Shown here piece after piece: positions 29,998-42,748 of a stretch of DNA of 64,000 nucleotides. The stretch lies in the NCBI RefSeq assembly GCF_036785885.1, contig NC_092317.1, positions 250,501 through 314,500 of the forward strand, in the 5' to 3' direction. A program made the translations under genes and the position numbers. The notes under the pieces are model-generated. The model was not told the origin of the DNA and made no database searches. It was given only the letters and a program-made list of their open reading frames with translations. This DNA comes from Coffea arabica. Lineage: Eukaryota; Streptophyta; Magnoliopsida; Gentianales; Rubiaceae. How positions within the stretch are numbered: the stretch's first letter is position 1; each line of letters starts with the position of its first letter.

Positions 29998-32022
29998 ATG
30001 GCACAGCAAGAGCAGGACCTTGCCTCCGTTGCTGCTGCACGCGAAATTCTCAAGGAAAGCTTGGACAAATCATGGGATTTAGACTTCGCCATCAGAGAAA
30101 CGGGCTCGAGATTAGACCAGAGCGAGCAGCGATTGGCATCACTCCGATCCGCCATTGGAAATGTGGCTTCTAAATGCGCTCTTTATGACGTCAGGGGCCA
30201 TGTTGACCGTGCTCTTGGCCCTGCTGCTGCTGTTTTAAGGATCTTTGACGTTGTTCATGAGCTCGAGACTTCGCTCATCTCAGCCGATCCTTCTTCTGAT
30301 TTGCGTAGTTATCTCATCAACGTTCAGCGGATGGAGGAAGCAGTCAAGCTCCTCAGAGATAGTTGCAAGTTGGTCACTCTTTGGCTAGAAGATGCAGTGC
30401 AGTTTCTTCAAGACAAAGGCATTGAAGGAGATTTGTACTTTCTTAAGTTCAAGAAATCCTTGATGATACTTCAACAGTTGCAGGAAGTTGAGGAAAATTT
30501 TGGTCTCAATGGAGGGCTTCTAATGGATGCTTTCAAGCAGCTTGAAAATGAATTCAGACGCCTTGTGACTGACAACAGCTTTCCTCCTCCCCGGCCCGAC
30601 GAGCTAGAAGTGAGTCCAATTCCTCCTCCACTATCTTTCCCTGACTCTGACATAGAGAAGATGCAGACCATCATGGAGAGGTTAACTGCGAGCAATCGTC
30701 TTGACAGGTGCCTGTCCATCTACATCGAGGTTCGGACTTCAATAGTTACGACAGCATTACAGGCACTGGATCTTAGTTACCTTGAACTATCATTGTCTGA
30801 ATTTGATAGTGTGCAAAACTTAGAAGGCTGCATAGACCAATGGGTTAAGCACCTGCAATTTGCCGTCAAATATCTATTTGAGATGGAATACAGGCTTTGC
30901 CATGAAGTCTTCCAAAAAGCTGGATCTGATGTCTGTATGGAATGCTTTGCAAAGATTGTTCTTCGATCCGGATTTCAGAATTTCATCAAGTTCGCCAACT
31001 CAATCACACGAAGTAAGAAGGAAGCGATCAAGCTTTTGAAGCTCTTGGACATCTTTGCAGCATTGGATGAGCTGAGACTAAATTTTAACAGACTCTTCAG
31101 TGGAAAATCCTGTTTTGATATTCAAACTCAGACCAGAGACCTCATTAAAGGAGTCGTTGATGGGGCTTGTGAACTTTTCTGGGAGCTTTCTATTCAAGTG
31201 GAGTCACAAAGGTCATACAATCCACCAAGTGATGGCAGCGTCCCAAGGCTGGTACGCTTTGTCATTGATTATTGCAATATACTGGTTGAGGATGAGTACA
31301 AGTCAATATTGCTGGAAGTTCTGGAGATACACTGCAGTTGGAATAATCTTGAATTTGAACAGGGACTTCTCTCAGGCCAGGTCCAACGCATACTTGAGGC
31401 ACTTGAGCTCAACTTGCAAACTTGGGCAAAAGCGTTCGAGGACACCAATCTGTCCCACTTTTTCAGGATGAACAATTATTGGTATTTTTGCAAGAATGTT
31501 GAGGGAACAAAGCTTGGTGACCTCATGGGACACGATTGGTTGAGGGCTTATGAGGACGACATGGAGTACTATGCAGCAACATATGTCAGTGAGAGCTGGG
31601 GAAAACTTCCAGCACTAATAAGCGAGGAGGACTTGGTTTTGTTCCCAGGTGGAAGAGCAATCAATCATAATCTGGTACAAAAGAGAATTGAGGAATTCTG
31701 CAATGCTTTTGAAGACATGTATAAACAGCAATCCTACTGGGTGTTGTCTGATAGAGGGCTGAGACTGAGGACATGCCAGCTTATAATGCAGAGTGTTTTT
31801 CCTTCTTACAAAAGCTACATACAGAAATACATGCCCCTGATCGAATATGAAGAAGACACCAGTAAGTACGTGAAGTACACCCCTGCAATCTTGGAGAATA
31901 TGATCAATTCTCTATTTCAGTCGAAAGTGGGGAAATATGGCAGCACCAAATGCACACATCTTGCCACTAAGATTAAGAATGCTGTCACAACTCACCTTCC
32001 CTCAACTCCTGCAGCTGCATGA
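29998..32022 (+). CDS. EXO70: Exocyst complex subunit EXO70, single exon
   Basis: A subunit of the exocyst, which tethers secretory vesicles to the plasma membrane. The reading frame is intronless. Most plant EXO70 paralogues outside the EXO70A group lack introns. I chose ATG at 29998 because it sits in GCCATGGC, a strong plant initiation context, and is followed at once by a typical N-terminus (MAQQEQDLASVAAAREIL). This gives 674 residues. The frame is also open from an upstream ATG at 29914, which would add 28 residues unlike the family. Residues 1-200 are helical rods with heptad-like spacing, then a Pro-rich linker (about 203-221). The C-terminal EXO70 domain follows, with the conserved FRMNNYWYFCKNVEGT (about 490-505) and LGDLMGHDWL. 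The subclade is not resolved by eye. NOP2 lies divergently upstream. Confidence 0.93.
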   Translation: MAQQEQDLASVAAAREILKESLDKSWDLDFAIRETGSRLDQSEQRLASLRSAIGNVASKCALYDVRGHVDRALGPAAAVLRIFDVVHELETSLISADPSSDLRSYLINVQRMEEAVKLLRDSCKLVTLWLEDAVQFLQDKGIEGDLYFLKFKKSLMILQQLQEVEENFGLNGGLLMDAFKQLENEFRRLVTDNSFPPPRPDELEVSPIPPPLSFPDSDIEKMQTIMERLTASNRLDRCLSIYIEVRTSIVTTALQALDLSYLELSLSEFDSVQNLEGCIDQWVKHLQFAVKYLFEMEYRLCHEVFQKAGSDVCMECFAKIVLRSGFQNFIKFANSITRSKKEAIKLLKLLDIFAALDELRLNFNRLFSGKSCFDIQTQTRDLIKGVVDGACELFWELSIQVESQRSYNPPSDGSVPRLVRFVIDYCNILVEDEYKSILLEVLEIHCSWNNLEFEQGLLSGQVQRILEALELNLQTWAKAFEDTNLSHFFRMNNYWYFCKNVEGTKLGDLMGHDWLRAYEDDMEYYAATYVSESWGKLPALISEEDLVLFPGGRAINHNLVQKRIEEFCNAFEDMYKQQSYWVLSDRGLRLRTCQLIMQSVFPSYKSYIQKYMPLIEYEEDTSKYVKYTPAILENMINSLFQSKVGKYGSTKCTHLATKIKNAVTTHLPSTPAAA

Positions 32023-33121
32023 TCGTGTCAAGAGTTTGATGATCCTCGGCGACCAATTACTTCATCATATATAGAGTTAAGTCTATCCTACATAGTTATG
32101 CGTTACGGAGTTTCCAGGATGCATACAAAGTAAAGCAATATTGGGATCAAGCGAAGTTTTCACAGCACAATCTCCCCTTAACCTCTGACCGATTAGCTGA
32201 GGTGTTCTTGTTGCATATGATACAAACAACATGATATTCATCTATAACCTCAACCTGTATATGTATAGCTCATGTAAGACTAAAATTATTAAATTCCCTA
32301 TCATGAGGTCCAGAATCTTGGGAAAAAAAAAGGGGTTGATGTACAGCAATGATGTTATATAGATATCAATTTCTGTGCTAAGCAAGCTAATATGAAGCGA
32401 TATATATGGAAATCAGAAAGCCTTCTGATCAAAGTCAATGATGCATCTCGTTTCACCTTACTAGGTAGAAATAGCACTTTTATTGCACTTTCTCCTCAGC
32501 ATTACCTGCCCTCCAGCAGTTGTTGACTGTCCTGCTAAAACTGGAATTTTGATTTATATTCTTAAAGAGAGTGCAGCAAGCCACTCACATCACGGGTTGA
32601 ATTTGTTTGAACTATTTGGCTTCTAATCACCATTCAGTCAGTAATCAAGTTCAAAGCAAGAGAGACTTTGGTGTCTCTACGTTTACTTTTGTAGAACTCT
32701 AAACTACAGGTTGAATAAATAGAATTTTCCTCTGAGCTTTTGACAATAGAAAGCTGGGGGGTTGAACCGCTCAACCAAGATAGACAGACATTGCAAAATG
32801 ACAACTAAAGAAGGCAAAGGCGGTAAAAGCAAGAGAACCTAATCTTGATGGCAACATATTGTTGTGAATATGACAACCATCCTATAACAAAATCTGCAAA
32901 GGAGAAGCAGATTTCAGGCTCTCTCACTCCGCAAGCGTGTAATCCAGTATCCAGTAAAGGAGTGTTTGTGTAGAAAAAGTTTCAAATATTTGCAGCCCCA
33001 CCGTAAATAGTGGGGCAATAACATACAAAATTTGCTACCTGTAAAATGGAGCAAAAGATGAATCCATGCAGCAAAATTGCATAAGAAGTTAGTTAATCTT
33101 AGATCCCGAAGCTGTTTTTAC
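32023..33121. other. Convergent 3' region between EXO70 and PGR7
   Basis: About 1.1 kb between two convergent stop codons, presumably both 3' UTRs and spacer. It is AT-rich. No gene, repeat or RNA feature was recognised. Confidence 0.5.
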
Positions 33122-36100
33122 TCAGCATCTGCTCGTAATCTTCTTCAGTTGTTTCACTCGCTTGAATTCTGGGACCTGGAAATTCTTTTCCACTTCCCAA
33201 GCAAGTTGAGACATACAATTGAACGCTGATTTTGCACCCTTCTCATCTGTTACTTCTCCAGGAAAAGGAATTCGGAATTCAAATACATCATTTTGAGTAG
33301 AAGTCACCCGCATGTCGAAGCCCAAGCGATCAACCCAAACCATCTTGGCATCCAACACCTGTACAAGAATCTTCATTTAGTTTACCTGAACCAATACTAA
33401 CCAAAAAATCCAAGTGCTAGCAAAAATAATAGCCGAACTTAGTCGTCACTAAATGAAATGTACTCATAGCTGATAAATACTTCTAAAACCAAACATCAAG
33501 TTTATCCAATTTCTTATTGCCATAATTCCATTTTACAGTTCCAGCAGAACTGCCAAGAAACTTTTATGAATCATGCATTTTTAGCTCCCTCTTAGAAGCA
33601 TATTTACAGATCAGCTTTTTGTCTAACATAGAAGAGTCCTTATGTTCTACAGAAAATCATGCAAGACAAGAAAATTAACACTAGTTTCTAAGAGTTTCAC
33701 ATGGAATGATGGAAATTTTCCAAATGGCATGATTAGTTTCCATCATATAGGATGAAATACAATGTGTAAACCATGGATAAGAGGAACCAGTAGAATGTAT
33801 TGTTGGCTTCATGCATCTAACAGTCACTTCTAGCACAAAGATTTCAAACTAACACAAAATCAGTGACAAACAACAAATCAAGAGCTACAAGATTCTACAA
33901 GAACCAAACCTGGAAACCCAAGTCTGCATAGATGTTACAAAAGCGGTAGACATCTTCCATATTGTTAGCATTTATCTCATCCACAATCTTTTCTGCAAAA
34001 CCTCGGAGTGGGTCGGGGTTTGCCAACTTATAATCTGCTGATGTGACCCACACACCATCCTAGAACAGCACATATCACAATTTGTTAATCTCTTTCACTG
34101 CACTATCCGTACTATAAGAAAGATTTTCCTTCTTGAAGAACAGTGCAAACTTGAAAACAATACCAATGTGGGAGAAAAAATACAAACATCAATGACACAT
34201 GGCAGCAACAATGATCAAAAGAAAATGGTTTGATGAAAGCATACGAACAACCAACACCCAACATACCTCCCCAAAATCTTCCATGTGAAGTATACGTTCC
34301 ACGGAAACAACATATAAAAGGCCTTCGTCAACTTCCTCACCAAAATTTTTTTTCCATAAAGAACGAAGCTTCTACAAAAGAGAGAATGGCAATCAAAATG
34401 ACTTGAACTGAAAAGTATGCAACTAATTGTTTCCAGAAAACAGAAAACTCCAGTTTACTAACAAGCTTTTGCTCCATATTTAGAAATATAGACATAGTAG
34501 TTACAAAAATAGACCTTTTTCTGGCTAGAGGAGAAGACGAAATAGACTACCTCATTTCCCACTCAACAATGTGCCAACATAAAAGAGATTTCCTTCAGTT
34601 CTAGTACTCTGCGTATCTTATGTCTCTCAAAAAGTTCATGGTTCCTCTACTTCTTTGTCCAAACTATTTTTACTTGTTCAAGCATTGTCTCTTTATTTAA
34701 TTTCTTCACTTCACATCATACGCATGTAATCATACAAAGTAGAATGAACATGTAGTTCCTTTATTATGATTTTGTTGCATTCTATTCCACTCCGAGAAGC
34801 ATATAGAATCTTGACTATATTCCTCAGGCTTATCATAGAGTGGCAGGAAGAGATATTGTTCTAAGTTGATTAAGAAAGATGGCTACAAGTGCAAAATCTT
34901 TAGTTTCACTGTAGCCTTCTACGGTCAGGCGTCTTTGTCTATGTCACTCCGGTAATCTAGCATAAATAACAGAAAATTAATAAAGGAATAGCTTTCTCCC
35001 AAGATTCTCACAATTTATAGATAGGTTAGTCAATAAAGAACACCTTGGAAGGTACACAATGCCCTAGGCACTGCAACTTGTATATCTAACACACTTCACT
35101 ATAGGCGGAGAGAGAAGTTGGATGAACAATTTGAAAACCCAAATTTCAATAGGATGCTGTTCATGGATATATTTTATATTTGAGTGCTTCTAGATGTCTT
35201 CAAAAGCTAGGATACAAGGCAAGGCCATGAATTTCTATGATTGTAGACTCGTACTGGCCAACTTATAGTTACCCAGCACAGCCTGCCACTAAATTACGTT
35301 GAATTCAAATAGCATTCTACATTTTGGTCCAATAAAATAAGTGCTCCACCCAAGGATCGAAAAAACAGGTGAAAACCAATCGATGTGGATCCATTAGCAC
35401 TTAAAGAAGCTGCCATGTTGATGGTGGATTTGAACATCATGCGAAGAATCTGTCAGGCCATTAATGCTGTCCAATTTGCTAACACGATCGTGAAGGGAAA
35501 ATTGGATTGGGCTGAAAAAGAAGGTCTGTGACACTAGGAAAATTGTGGCAAAGAAAAGAACTTTTACCTTGGAAGCCATTTGATCCTCTACCTTTTGAAG
35601 GTTCCCCAGTAGTGTGCACTGTGGAGTCCGCAACCGACACTGATCCAACTGGATTAAGGCCAATTTTTAGTTCTCAACAGAAACAGTTGAATAAAAACAA
35701 CTTAGATAGATGGAGTAATAAATTAAAGATGCAAACTTGATCGATGTACGAGATAAAATATCGCGTATCATTATTCGGAAGAAGCAAACCTGAACATGGA
35801 GGCTAGAGCGCGTTCCGTTATTAGGAAGGAATGTTGGAACGGAGGTATCGAATTTCAAGCACAGGACTGGAGTGCCTTGAGAATCAACAGCAAAGCGAAC
35901 ACCAATTCCCAGAGGCCAACCACCATGCTCAGATTCTTGGGTGAGGGCAGAAAGAGTGCCCCGGGAGGCTAATTCCACAATGGTTCTGGACACTTCAGCT
36001 GGGAATGGCTTGTGATTATCGGTGGAGGTCAACTCCAAGTGGGAGCTTCCAGGTTGTGAGACCACAGAAACTGAGCATTTGGGAGGCACAACCGGAAATC

Positions 36101-36272
36101 TGGGACATGGGTTCCGAAGTTTTAGTTGAGTGAAAAACTGACTGCTGGGACTGGGTTTAGAAACAGAAAGTGAAGGTTTGGAAAAGTAGGCAGTCGTCGT
36201 CGTCGTCGTCGTCGTCGAGGGGAGAGCAGACGGTGGGAAGTGAGAGGTCAGGGATTGGATTTGGAGAAGCAT
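33122..36272 (-). CDS. PGR7: Glutamyl-tRNA reductase-binding protein, chloroplastic (PGR7-like)
   Basis: A plastid protein that binds glutamyl-tRNA reductase, the first committed enzyme of tetrapyrrole synthesis, and keeps a pool of it for heme synthesis. The Arabidopsis gene is also known as PGR7. Five exons encode 348 residues, in transcript order 35790-36272, 35568-35639, 34267-34371, 33910-34059, 33122-33358, each an exact multiple of three. The N-terminus is a Ser/Thr-rich transit peptide with eight consecutive Thr (encoded by an ACG repeat, 36193-36217). The body shows the FMN-binding split-barrel fold typical of the family (SRTIVELASRGTLSAL, GWPLGIGVRFAVD, FGEEVDEGLLYVVSVE) and a C-terminal DUF2470-type region (ADYKLANPDPL onward). 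Length is slightly above the Arabidopsis protein, mainly from the transit peptide. Confidence 0.9.
36193..36217. repeat. GTC/ACG trinucleotide repeat coding for poly-Thr
   Basis: Eight tandem trinucleotides lie in the first exon of the PGR7-like gene. They are read on the minus strand as Thr codons within the transit peptide, so length changes would keep the frame. Confidence 0.9.
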
Positions 36273-37490
36273 TTGTTTTTTTTTTTTTTTTTTTCTCCCC
36301 TTTCTTTCTTTTTTTTTTCCCGGTAAAAGAACGACAGAAAGAAAGAAAAATAGTTTATTATTCCGGTGAACGCTCCGAATTACTAAATGGTCACTGATAT
36401 TCCCCGGGGATGGGGTTTTTCTTTTTCTAATGGCTGTGAAAATGGAGAAAAGATAAGAGTGGACTCAGAAGCAGAGACCAGCTCCAACTTTGGCAACCGA
36501 TAAGGGGTTTGCAAAGAAATAATAAAATCAAAATTCCCTTCTTTTATTAATTTAGCTTTTTTTTTTTTTAATAAATCCTTCTTCCCTTCTCTGTCTCTCT
36601 TGTGGATAAAATTCGTAAGGAATTGCGTTAAAACATTTGATCTAAATCTTTTTTGTTTGTACCAACAGTACTCTGAAAATCACAGATTATTATGCATTTC
36701 TGACACACAAAATCTTGAATGAAATTTACTTTCTTGTGAATGTAATCAAATTACATTCCCAAAACTTACACGCCTTAAACGCAAAAAAAGTCATGTTTGA
36801 ATTGATATTTTTATGATTTTGTTTTTGTCAGAAAATATACTAGAACGATTTGATGTACGTGAAGTAAAAAGATAGTTGAAAAATATATTCACGAAAAACG
36901 TAAAAGTTTTTTTGATAGAAAATCACAGTCCAAAATATTTAAAGTCAATCTGGCAACATAACAAAGAGAAATTTAAAGATGAAATGGTGTGAGTATATAT
37001 ATAGATTTTTCTAGAATGGAATTTGTTTCATAACTTCTTCAATTGGGAAGAGTGAGTAAACTGGATGGGTAAATAACTTTAGAATCCAGACGAAAATTGA
37101 AACAGACAAGACTTCATTTGACTAATCATTGATGTAGGAGTAGGACAATATAATACTTAAAATCATTCGAGTTCACACAGTGAAGCAGGGATATCTATTG
37201 ACAATTTCATGAAAATGTAGATCATGATGGCAAAAGAGATACTACTATATATTGAATCCGAAGCTCCTTACTCATTAACGAAGAATACGGGATAGGCCCC
37301 TCTCAAATTATCAAATTGCGATCCTGACTCATTTGACCAAAGCCAAAGGGCAAACAGAGATAATAAAAGAAAATGCCTTGTGGCAGCGGCAGTGGCCTTT
37401 TCATTCATTCTGCCACATTCTTGAAGAAGAATTAACAACAACATAACATTGGAGCGAAAGGAAAGAGAGAGGATGGAGTAGGAGAATATT
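36273..37490. other. Spacer between PGR7 and the next minus-strand gene
   Basis: This should hold the PGR7 promoter on the left and the 3' UTR of the next gene on the right. T-rich runs lie at 36277-36296, 36310-36319 and 36557-36569. No gene or mobile element was recognised. Confidence 0.5.
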
Positions 37491-39835
37491 TCACATGCCA
37501 CCAGAATTGTCTTTAACCATTAAAATCTCTCCGCAAAGCTTTGTAGGAACTTGTTCCAGTGCTTCCCCTTCTTGCCAAGCCTGGCCAACCAATACTCCGG
37601 GTCCCAGATGACGGACATATACGACAACTTGATCGCAGAAAGGCCATGGATGTTTTGCTGAAATGTAGCATAAGAACAGCACCGGATATAAAAGTTGGTG
37701 TGGATTGAGAAATCAAAAGGTCGTACTTGTATCGATTTTGCCATATTGAGAATGCTATTACGAACGAACGAACCTGGCTTGGGGAAGCCCCGGGGATAAT
37801 CAGAGAGATCCAACAGTCCGTCGCCGAATTCATATGCTAAATCACAAGGCTGCTCTGTCGACACTACTTCGTGGATTTCTCTGATCGTGAAATACAACGG
37901 GATAAAGGAACTTGAAATTCCCTCCAGAAGAGATCCCCCTAAAACGCCAGACATCATACTGCACTCGGTCAGCTATTGATACAATAAACTTGGTTGAAGC
38001 CGGCGTGGCATCAGGTCTTGAGACCATGTAACCAACATAAACGGAGCCTAATTCTCTGATTATGATAACAAGCTGATAAGAAAAAAAAAAATTGGCAGAG
38101 ACGCCAGAGGTACAATTCTTAATGTGTTTGCTCGGAAAAAATATGAGAAGTATATAACTAGGAGGCTACCATCAGACAAACTTAATCCATCCATTTAAAA
38201 TGTTCCTTGAGCCACTACGATTCAATTGAAGGAAATGAACAGAAAGGAAATGGACAGAAGCAAGGACAAAGGAGTTAACCAGAAACCGAAAATGTAAATA
38301 CCATCTCAACATACCAATGAATCGTCCATATGTCCTTTCCTTGCTGTAAAACAATGCCTGGCAACGAAACCATAAATAAACAGTTAAATTTGGTCCAAGG
38401 AATACTAGTTCAGAGGCGGCATTGCCTAAAGAGAGACTTATAAAAGACTTGACCTTCTTCAAATATTTCATCCAGGCAATGGCAAGTGGCCCTGTACCAA
38501 AACAAGAAAAGATTCCCTTAAAACTTCCGCAATATCAGGTTGCAAAAGGTTGCCTACGACTTCTCTTGAACCTTATTTTACAGGAAGCAAAAAACAAACA
38601 TGGGAGCACTTGAACCATCATTATACAGAGTCCACGGATGTTAAGCAAAGCTTTCAACAGTTAATTTGCTTCCACCGTAGAAGACATATTTGTCCATAAC
38701 ATGTTCTTAAATCAACTGAATCACAGCCTTGCTTCTTCATGCGTGCTAATAAGAAACAAGGCTTCCCTAAAGAAGATATATGAGGGGTGATTAGCAGGGT
38801 ACCTCCACTTGTTCGGCAGTTCCAAAATTCAAGTGGCAATGCATGATCATCTGCATGAGAGAGCAGATTGGATGCGCTTTTCACAGCTAACTTGGGATCG
38901 TCATACCGCGTGCCTGCTATTTCCCATGCTCTTGATATGAGCCTGAAACATAGCACAGACTTAGAGAAGCAAGAGTTTTTATATGAATTCCACGCATAAT
39001 AAAGTTCAGGTAAGGTTAGCAACACGAAGCAGCGAGGGAAGCAAATAAATTTAGCATGGATGAGCAGCAAACACTAAAACTTTTCACAAACGGAAGAAAA
39101 ACACAAATGCGATTAACAAATTATTAGTAGTAAGGAAAGACATCCATCATAGATTGGCTTGCTTCAGTCAGGCAAGGTGCTTCCGAGAGTATACTTCTAT
39201 TGATGATCTAATTAACAGAGAGATTGAGGTACCTGGGATTGAGCAAAGAAAGCAAACGACGCCGCCTTTCCTCTGGAATATCCTCAATTTTCTTCCTAAC
39301 CAAAAGCAAACACTTGGAATTAAAACAGATGGACAAGCCAGTTTTTTTTTTTTTTTCTAACCAAAGAAAAAGACAAACAAGACATAAAATCCAACTGAGA
39401 AGTAGTTAGAGAGCAGCATTTTGTTTATGGTTGAAAGTACCAAAGATAAGAGGCGGGATTGAAAGAAGAGGGGTCCAAAGGAATGAGGTGTTTGGGAGGA
39501 TCAAGAAATGAGACGATGTCCTGCTCGTCCAAGTATGATATTCTGCCATTCGGCAACAATTCGTAGGGTTTATCATCCCAGGGTGAGGAAGAAGATGAAG
39601 ATGAGGAGGTGCAAGGCAACGATGTTGCATTTAGTAGTCGAGCAGAAGAAGAAGAAGCGGGGGAATGATGCAAAAAGTGGCGGCAGGGGTTAGAGGGGTG
39701 AGGTGGGAGCTGCTGCAGCTGAATCATGTGCTGAACAAATTGGGGGCGATAACTACGAGTGGTGGTAGTAGTAGTAGTAATTGGGATGTCGGTGGTGGTA
39801 AAGCCAAAGCAGCAGCAGCAGCGGGAGGAGGCCAT
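37491..39835 (-). CDS. Predicted plastid-targeted protein of unnamed conserved family
   Basis: I do not recognise a named function. Seven exons encode about 336 residues, in transcript order 39441-39835, 39233-39295, 38803-38942, 38454-38491, 38315-38357, 37774-37938, 37491-37657, with consistent phases. The start is ATG at 39835. Residues 1-85 are Cys-, Thr- and Ser-rich, with runs of seven Thr and eight Ser, and look like a plastid transit peptide. The mature part begins near NGRISYLDEQDIV and includes DPSSFNPASYLWKKI, EERRRRLLSLLNPR, LISRAWEIAGTRYDD, EFWNCRTSGGPLAIAW, EQPCDLAYEFGDGLLDL and VGQAWQEGEALEQVP. It is soluble, with no membrane segment. Continuity of these blocks over seven exons argues for a real, intact gene. 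A protein family search would name it. Confidence 0.8.
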
Positions 39836-41173
39836 CGTCCCTGCTCCTCCTAATAAGTAAGTAATTTGACGCTGCTGCTACTCCGATTCTTCGATTAATT
39901 ACTACTAATAAAAGTAGGGCTGCAAACAAGAAAAGATGATCCCAACTTTTTTTGGGAAAAAAAAAAAGAAAAACTATACAGATTGATGATTAAAGGGTCA
40001 TCCTAAATCCAGTTTATAAGTTTCAGGCTTGAGGATTTTTCCCATCTGTATTCTTTCCTTTTCATCTTTCACTTCTCGCGATAGATAAGGAGAAGCCGTC
40101 TTTATCAATTCCTTCATTTCTTAATTAAGCTAAGCCGATGCCAACTCATGAAATGAAAAAAAGGGTTTGTTTGAATGGTTTATTATTCGCATAATTTTAC
40201 TTATTTGAATCATTAATGTATTTTTCAATTAGGTATTTATCTCACATACATTATATTATCATTATCATTATATTTTACTAGCAATTATGATGATTTCTTA
40301 AGCAATTGAATGGGATGTCATTTTTTCTGTTGCGGTTAGTTGATTATTAACTTTTTAGAAGTTGCCACAAAAATCAACATGAAAATTAAAGAATAGAGAG
40401 CATTCTATTAATTGTAGAGATAGGAGTTTAAGTTCGCAATATGTAATCTGTTTTCCTATGATGACAAGATATTTTGTCTAGTTAAATTAACTCAGGATAT
40501 CAGCAATTGATTGTGGTACCTTGCTTAGTGATGAAGTTTTTGCCAATCTGGAGGGTAGGTTATAGATGGATTAATAAGCGATCGCAGCCCAGAGAAAGAG
40601 GTTGATCCAGCTAGGTATCAGAGTTTGTGAATTTTATCCAGAAGCATTTAAAGGAACGAGGAGTATATGAAGAGGAATAGAAAAGTATAGGAGTCACACC
40701 TGGTTTTTAGAATGGTTGTGGGATAATGAGATCTCCTAAATATGTGGTAAACAAATTATTACTTTTAGAATCTGATCTGAGTCATTTTGCTTCATAAGCA
40801 AAATTCAGTGCCTAAGTATACTACTTGCAAAATTCATGCTCTTAATACCAGATCATTTCCATCTCCTCTTGTACCAAAGGTTTTCAAACAGAGAGTATGT
40901 ACTGAATTTATTCTCGGTGCCTTGTGAATAAATGGGATCTTTGTGTACATAGATGCCTGGATGCGAGCTAGAGTTGGCAATAAGTAGACAATCATGCTAA
41001 TCCCCACTGAAACTAGCTGTTTTTAATTTGGTTTTTGGATTTAAACTTTGCGTTGTTTAGTCTAAAAAGCAATTACAAATTTCCTTTTACCCTTTTGACG
41101 TCATTTGGATTGTTGTTGATTTAATGTGATGCTAGGAATGGCCACATGAGATGTGATGGGGGAAGTATTAGAA
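39836..41173. other. Upstream spacer, no gene supported
   Basis: The left end should be the promoter of the minus-strand plastid protein gene. Around 40160-40290 there is sequence like one end of a MITE (TTGTTTGAATGG, then TATCTCACATACA) related to the one at 57025-57173. The upstream exons of the split gene that begins at 43267 should lie here or just after, but I could not find them with confidence. Confidence 0.4.
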
Positions 41174-42748
41174 AGGGATAATTTCAGAAACCTCCCCTGA
41201 GGTTTCGTGAAATATCACTAAGTTCCCCCTGCGTTTTCAAAATCTCTCTTACCACCCTTTGAATTGATATTTTGTTAACAATGTCAGCCCCTCTAACCAA
41301 AAGTATTAATAGAAAATGCATTTTGGAGGAGAGAGAGGGTTTTAGTTCTCTTAATACCCTTAAGCTGACCAAAAAAAATCTATGTAGAAAGTGAGAGGGT
41401 CAAAGTGTGAAACGCATGAAAATTGGACTACAAGTGAGAAAGGTGAATGACTGTTAGGAAGGCAACGGTTAGTTTTGGTGCAACCGTTCCTGATAGTTAT
41501 GTGCATTTTGCACACGGAGTAACTTTGGTTGCACATGGTGTAATTTACTTTCAACAACGTGTAACTTTAGAACAAAATTTTGTGGGTCCTATATATGTTA
41601 AAATCAAGATACAAGATGAAATTTGGACCGTATAATTTTTTTGACCAAATCTTAGCCGTGAACTGCCAGGAACCTACAACCGTTCTTGCCCCTCTTCCGT
41701 TAGTTTTGGCTTCCTGGCAATAATATTAAAAGGTAGAAATAGCTTTAGAAAATGGGCAGATTGAGGGGAAATTGGTAGAAGAAAATGATTAGCTATCAAA
41801 AGGTATGGCTTTTATTTATTTGTTTGTGCTATGTTATTTGTACACCTTCTTGGAACTTTAAAACTGTGTAATTAGCAATGTAAATAGAAAAATATATATT
41901 TAACTTTTTTACAAAAACTCCTAAGAACAACCATTCAAAACCACCCCAGTTTTTTTCAATATACACAAGGTTAGTTTCCTTTCAACTCACCCTTGTTATA
42001 GGGTATTATTATTGGACGTATGCATAAAAAAATTCGATATTCCAAAAAACATTATCATAGTCACATGTTTTGATTATATCAGTGTAAAGAAGAAAATTGA
42101 AAGAAAAATTAAAATAAAACAAAACATATTAAAAAAGATATCGAAAGGGTAATAATAAGGATCCTATTCTTGTTTCTAAACTTGCTACCAGTGTTGGATG
42201 TCAAAAGACATGGTGCTGATTTCTTTACCCTAACTAAGTATAATAGATTAAGAAATAACTAGTGAACTAAGGTAAGTATGAAACTAAAAGCAAAGGTGGC
42301 CATGGGTAATTTTTTTAAAAAATATATATATTTGGTTATATTAAAAAATTATCAAGACGCTTGCACAATATCAATAATGGTTTATACTAAGTGCACATGA
42401 AAAGTCAAAACTATTATGTATTGGCCCCAAGTCAAATTATAAAGTTCAATCTTAAAGGAAAATTGAACTAGAAATCAAAACATTTTATTTTTTGTAAGTG
42501 GGCCAATTATTTCCCGGGCTTTAGGCTATTACATGCTATCTTTCTTTTGTTTTTATTTTTTATTTTTTTTTGCTTTTCATATGCTAAATAATTGCTAGAA
42601 GAAATGAGGTTATTGTTGACAATTCGTCCATTTTGATAATGACATGTGACACCACAATCACTTGAGGGGTGGTAAGAGAGATTTTGAAAACGTGGGGGAG
42701 CTTAGTGATATTTCACGAAACCTCAGGGAGGTTTCTGAAATTCTCCCT
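41174..42748. mobile_element. Non-autonomous long-TIR DNA transposon, copy 1
   Basis: A 1575-bp element whose two ends are inverted copies over about 85 bases. The left end starts AGGGATAATTTCAGAAACC and the right end is the inverse (GGTTTCTGAAATTCTCCCT). It is flanked by a direct repeat, ATTAGAA (41167-41173 and 42749-42755), which extends to 8 bases if the shared A is counted. No transposase frame is seen inside. The same terminal sequence recurs at 46278, 52737, 55235 and 63054, so this is a family that has amplified locally. Confidence 0.85.

Noticed and set aside
40500-40690. Open stretches resembling possible upstream exons (for example LVNFIQKHLKERG-like readings)
   Set aside because: No consistent frame, start codon or splice sites link them to the exon at 43267.
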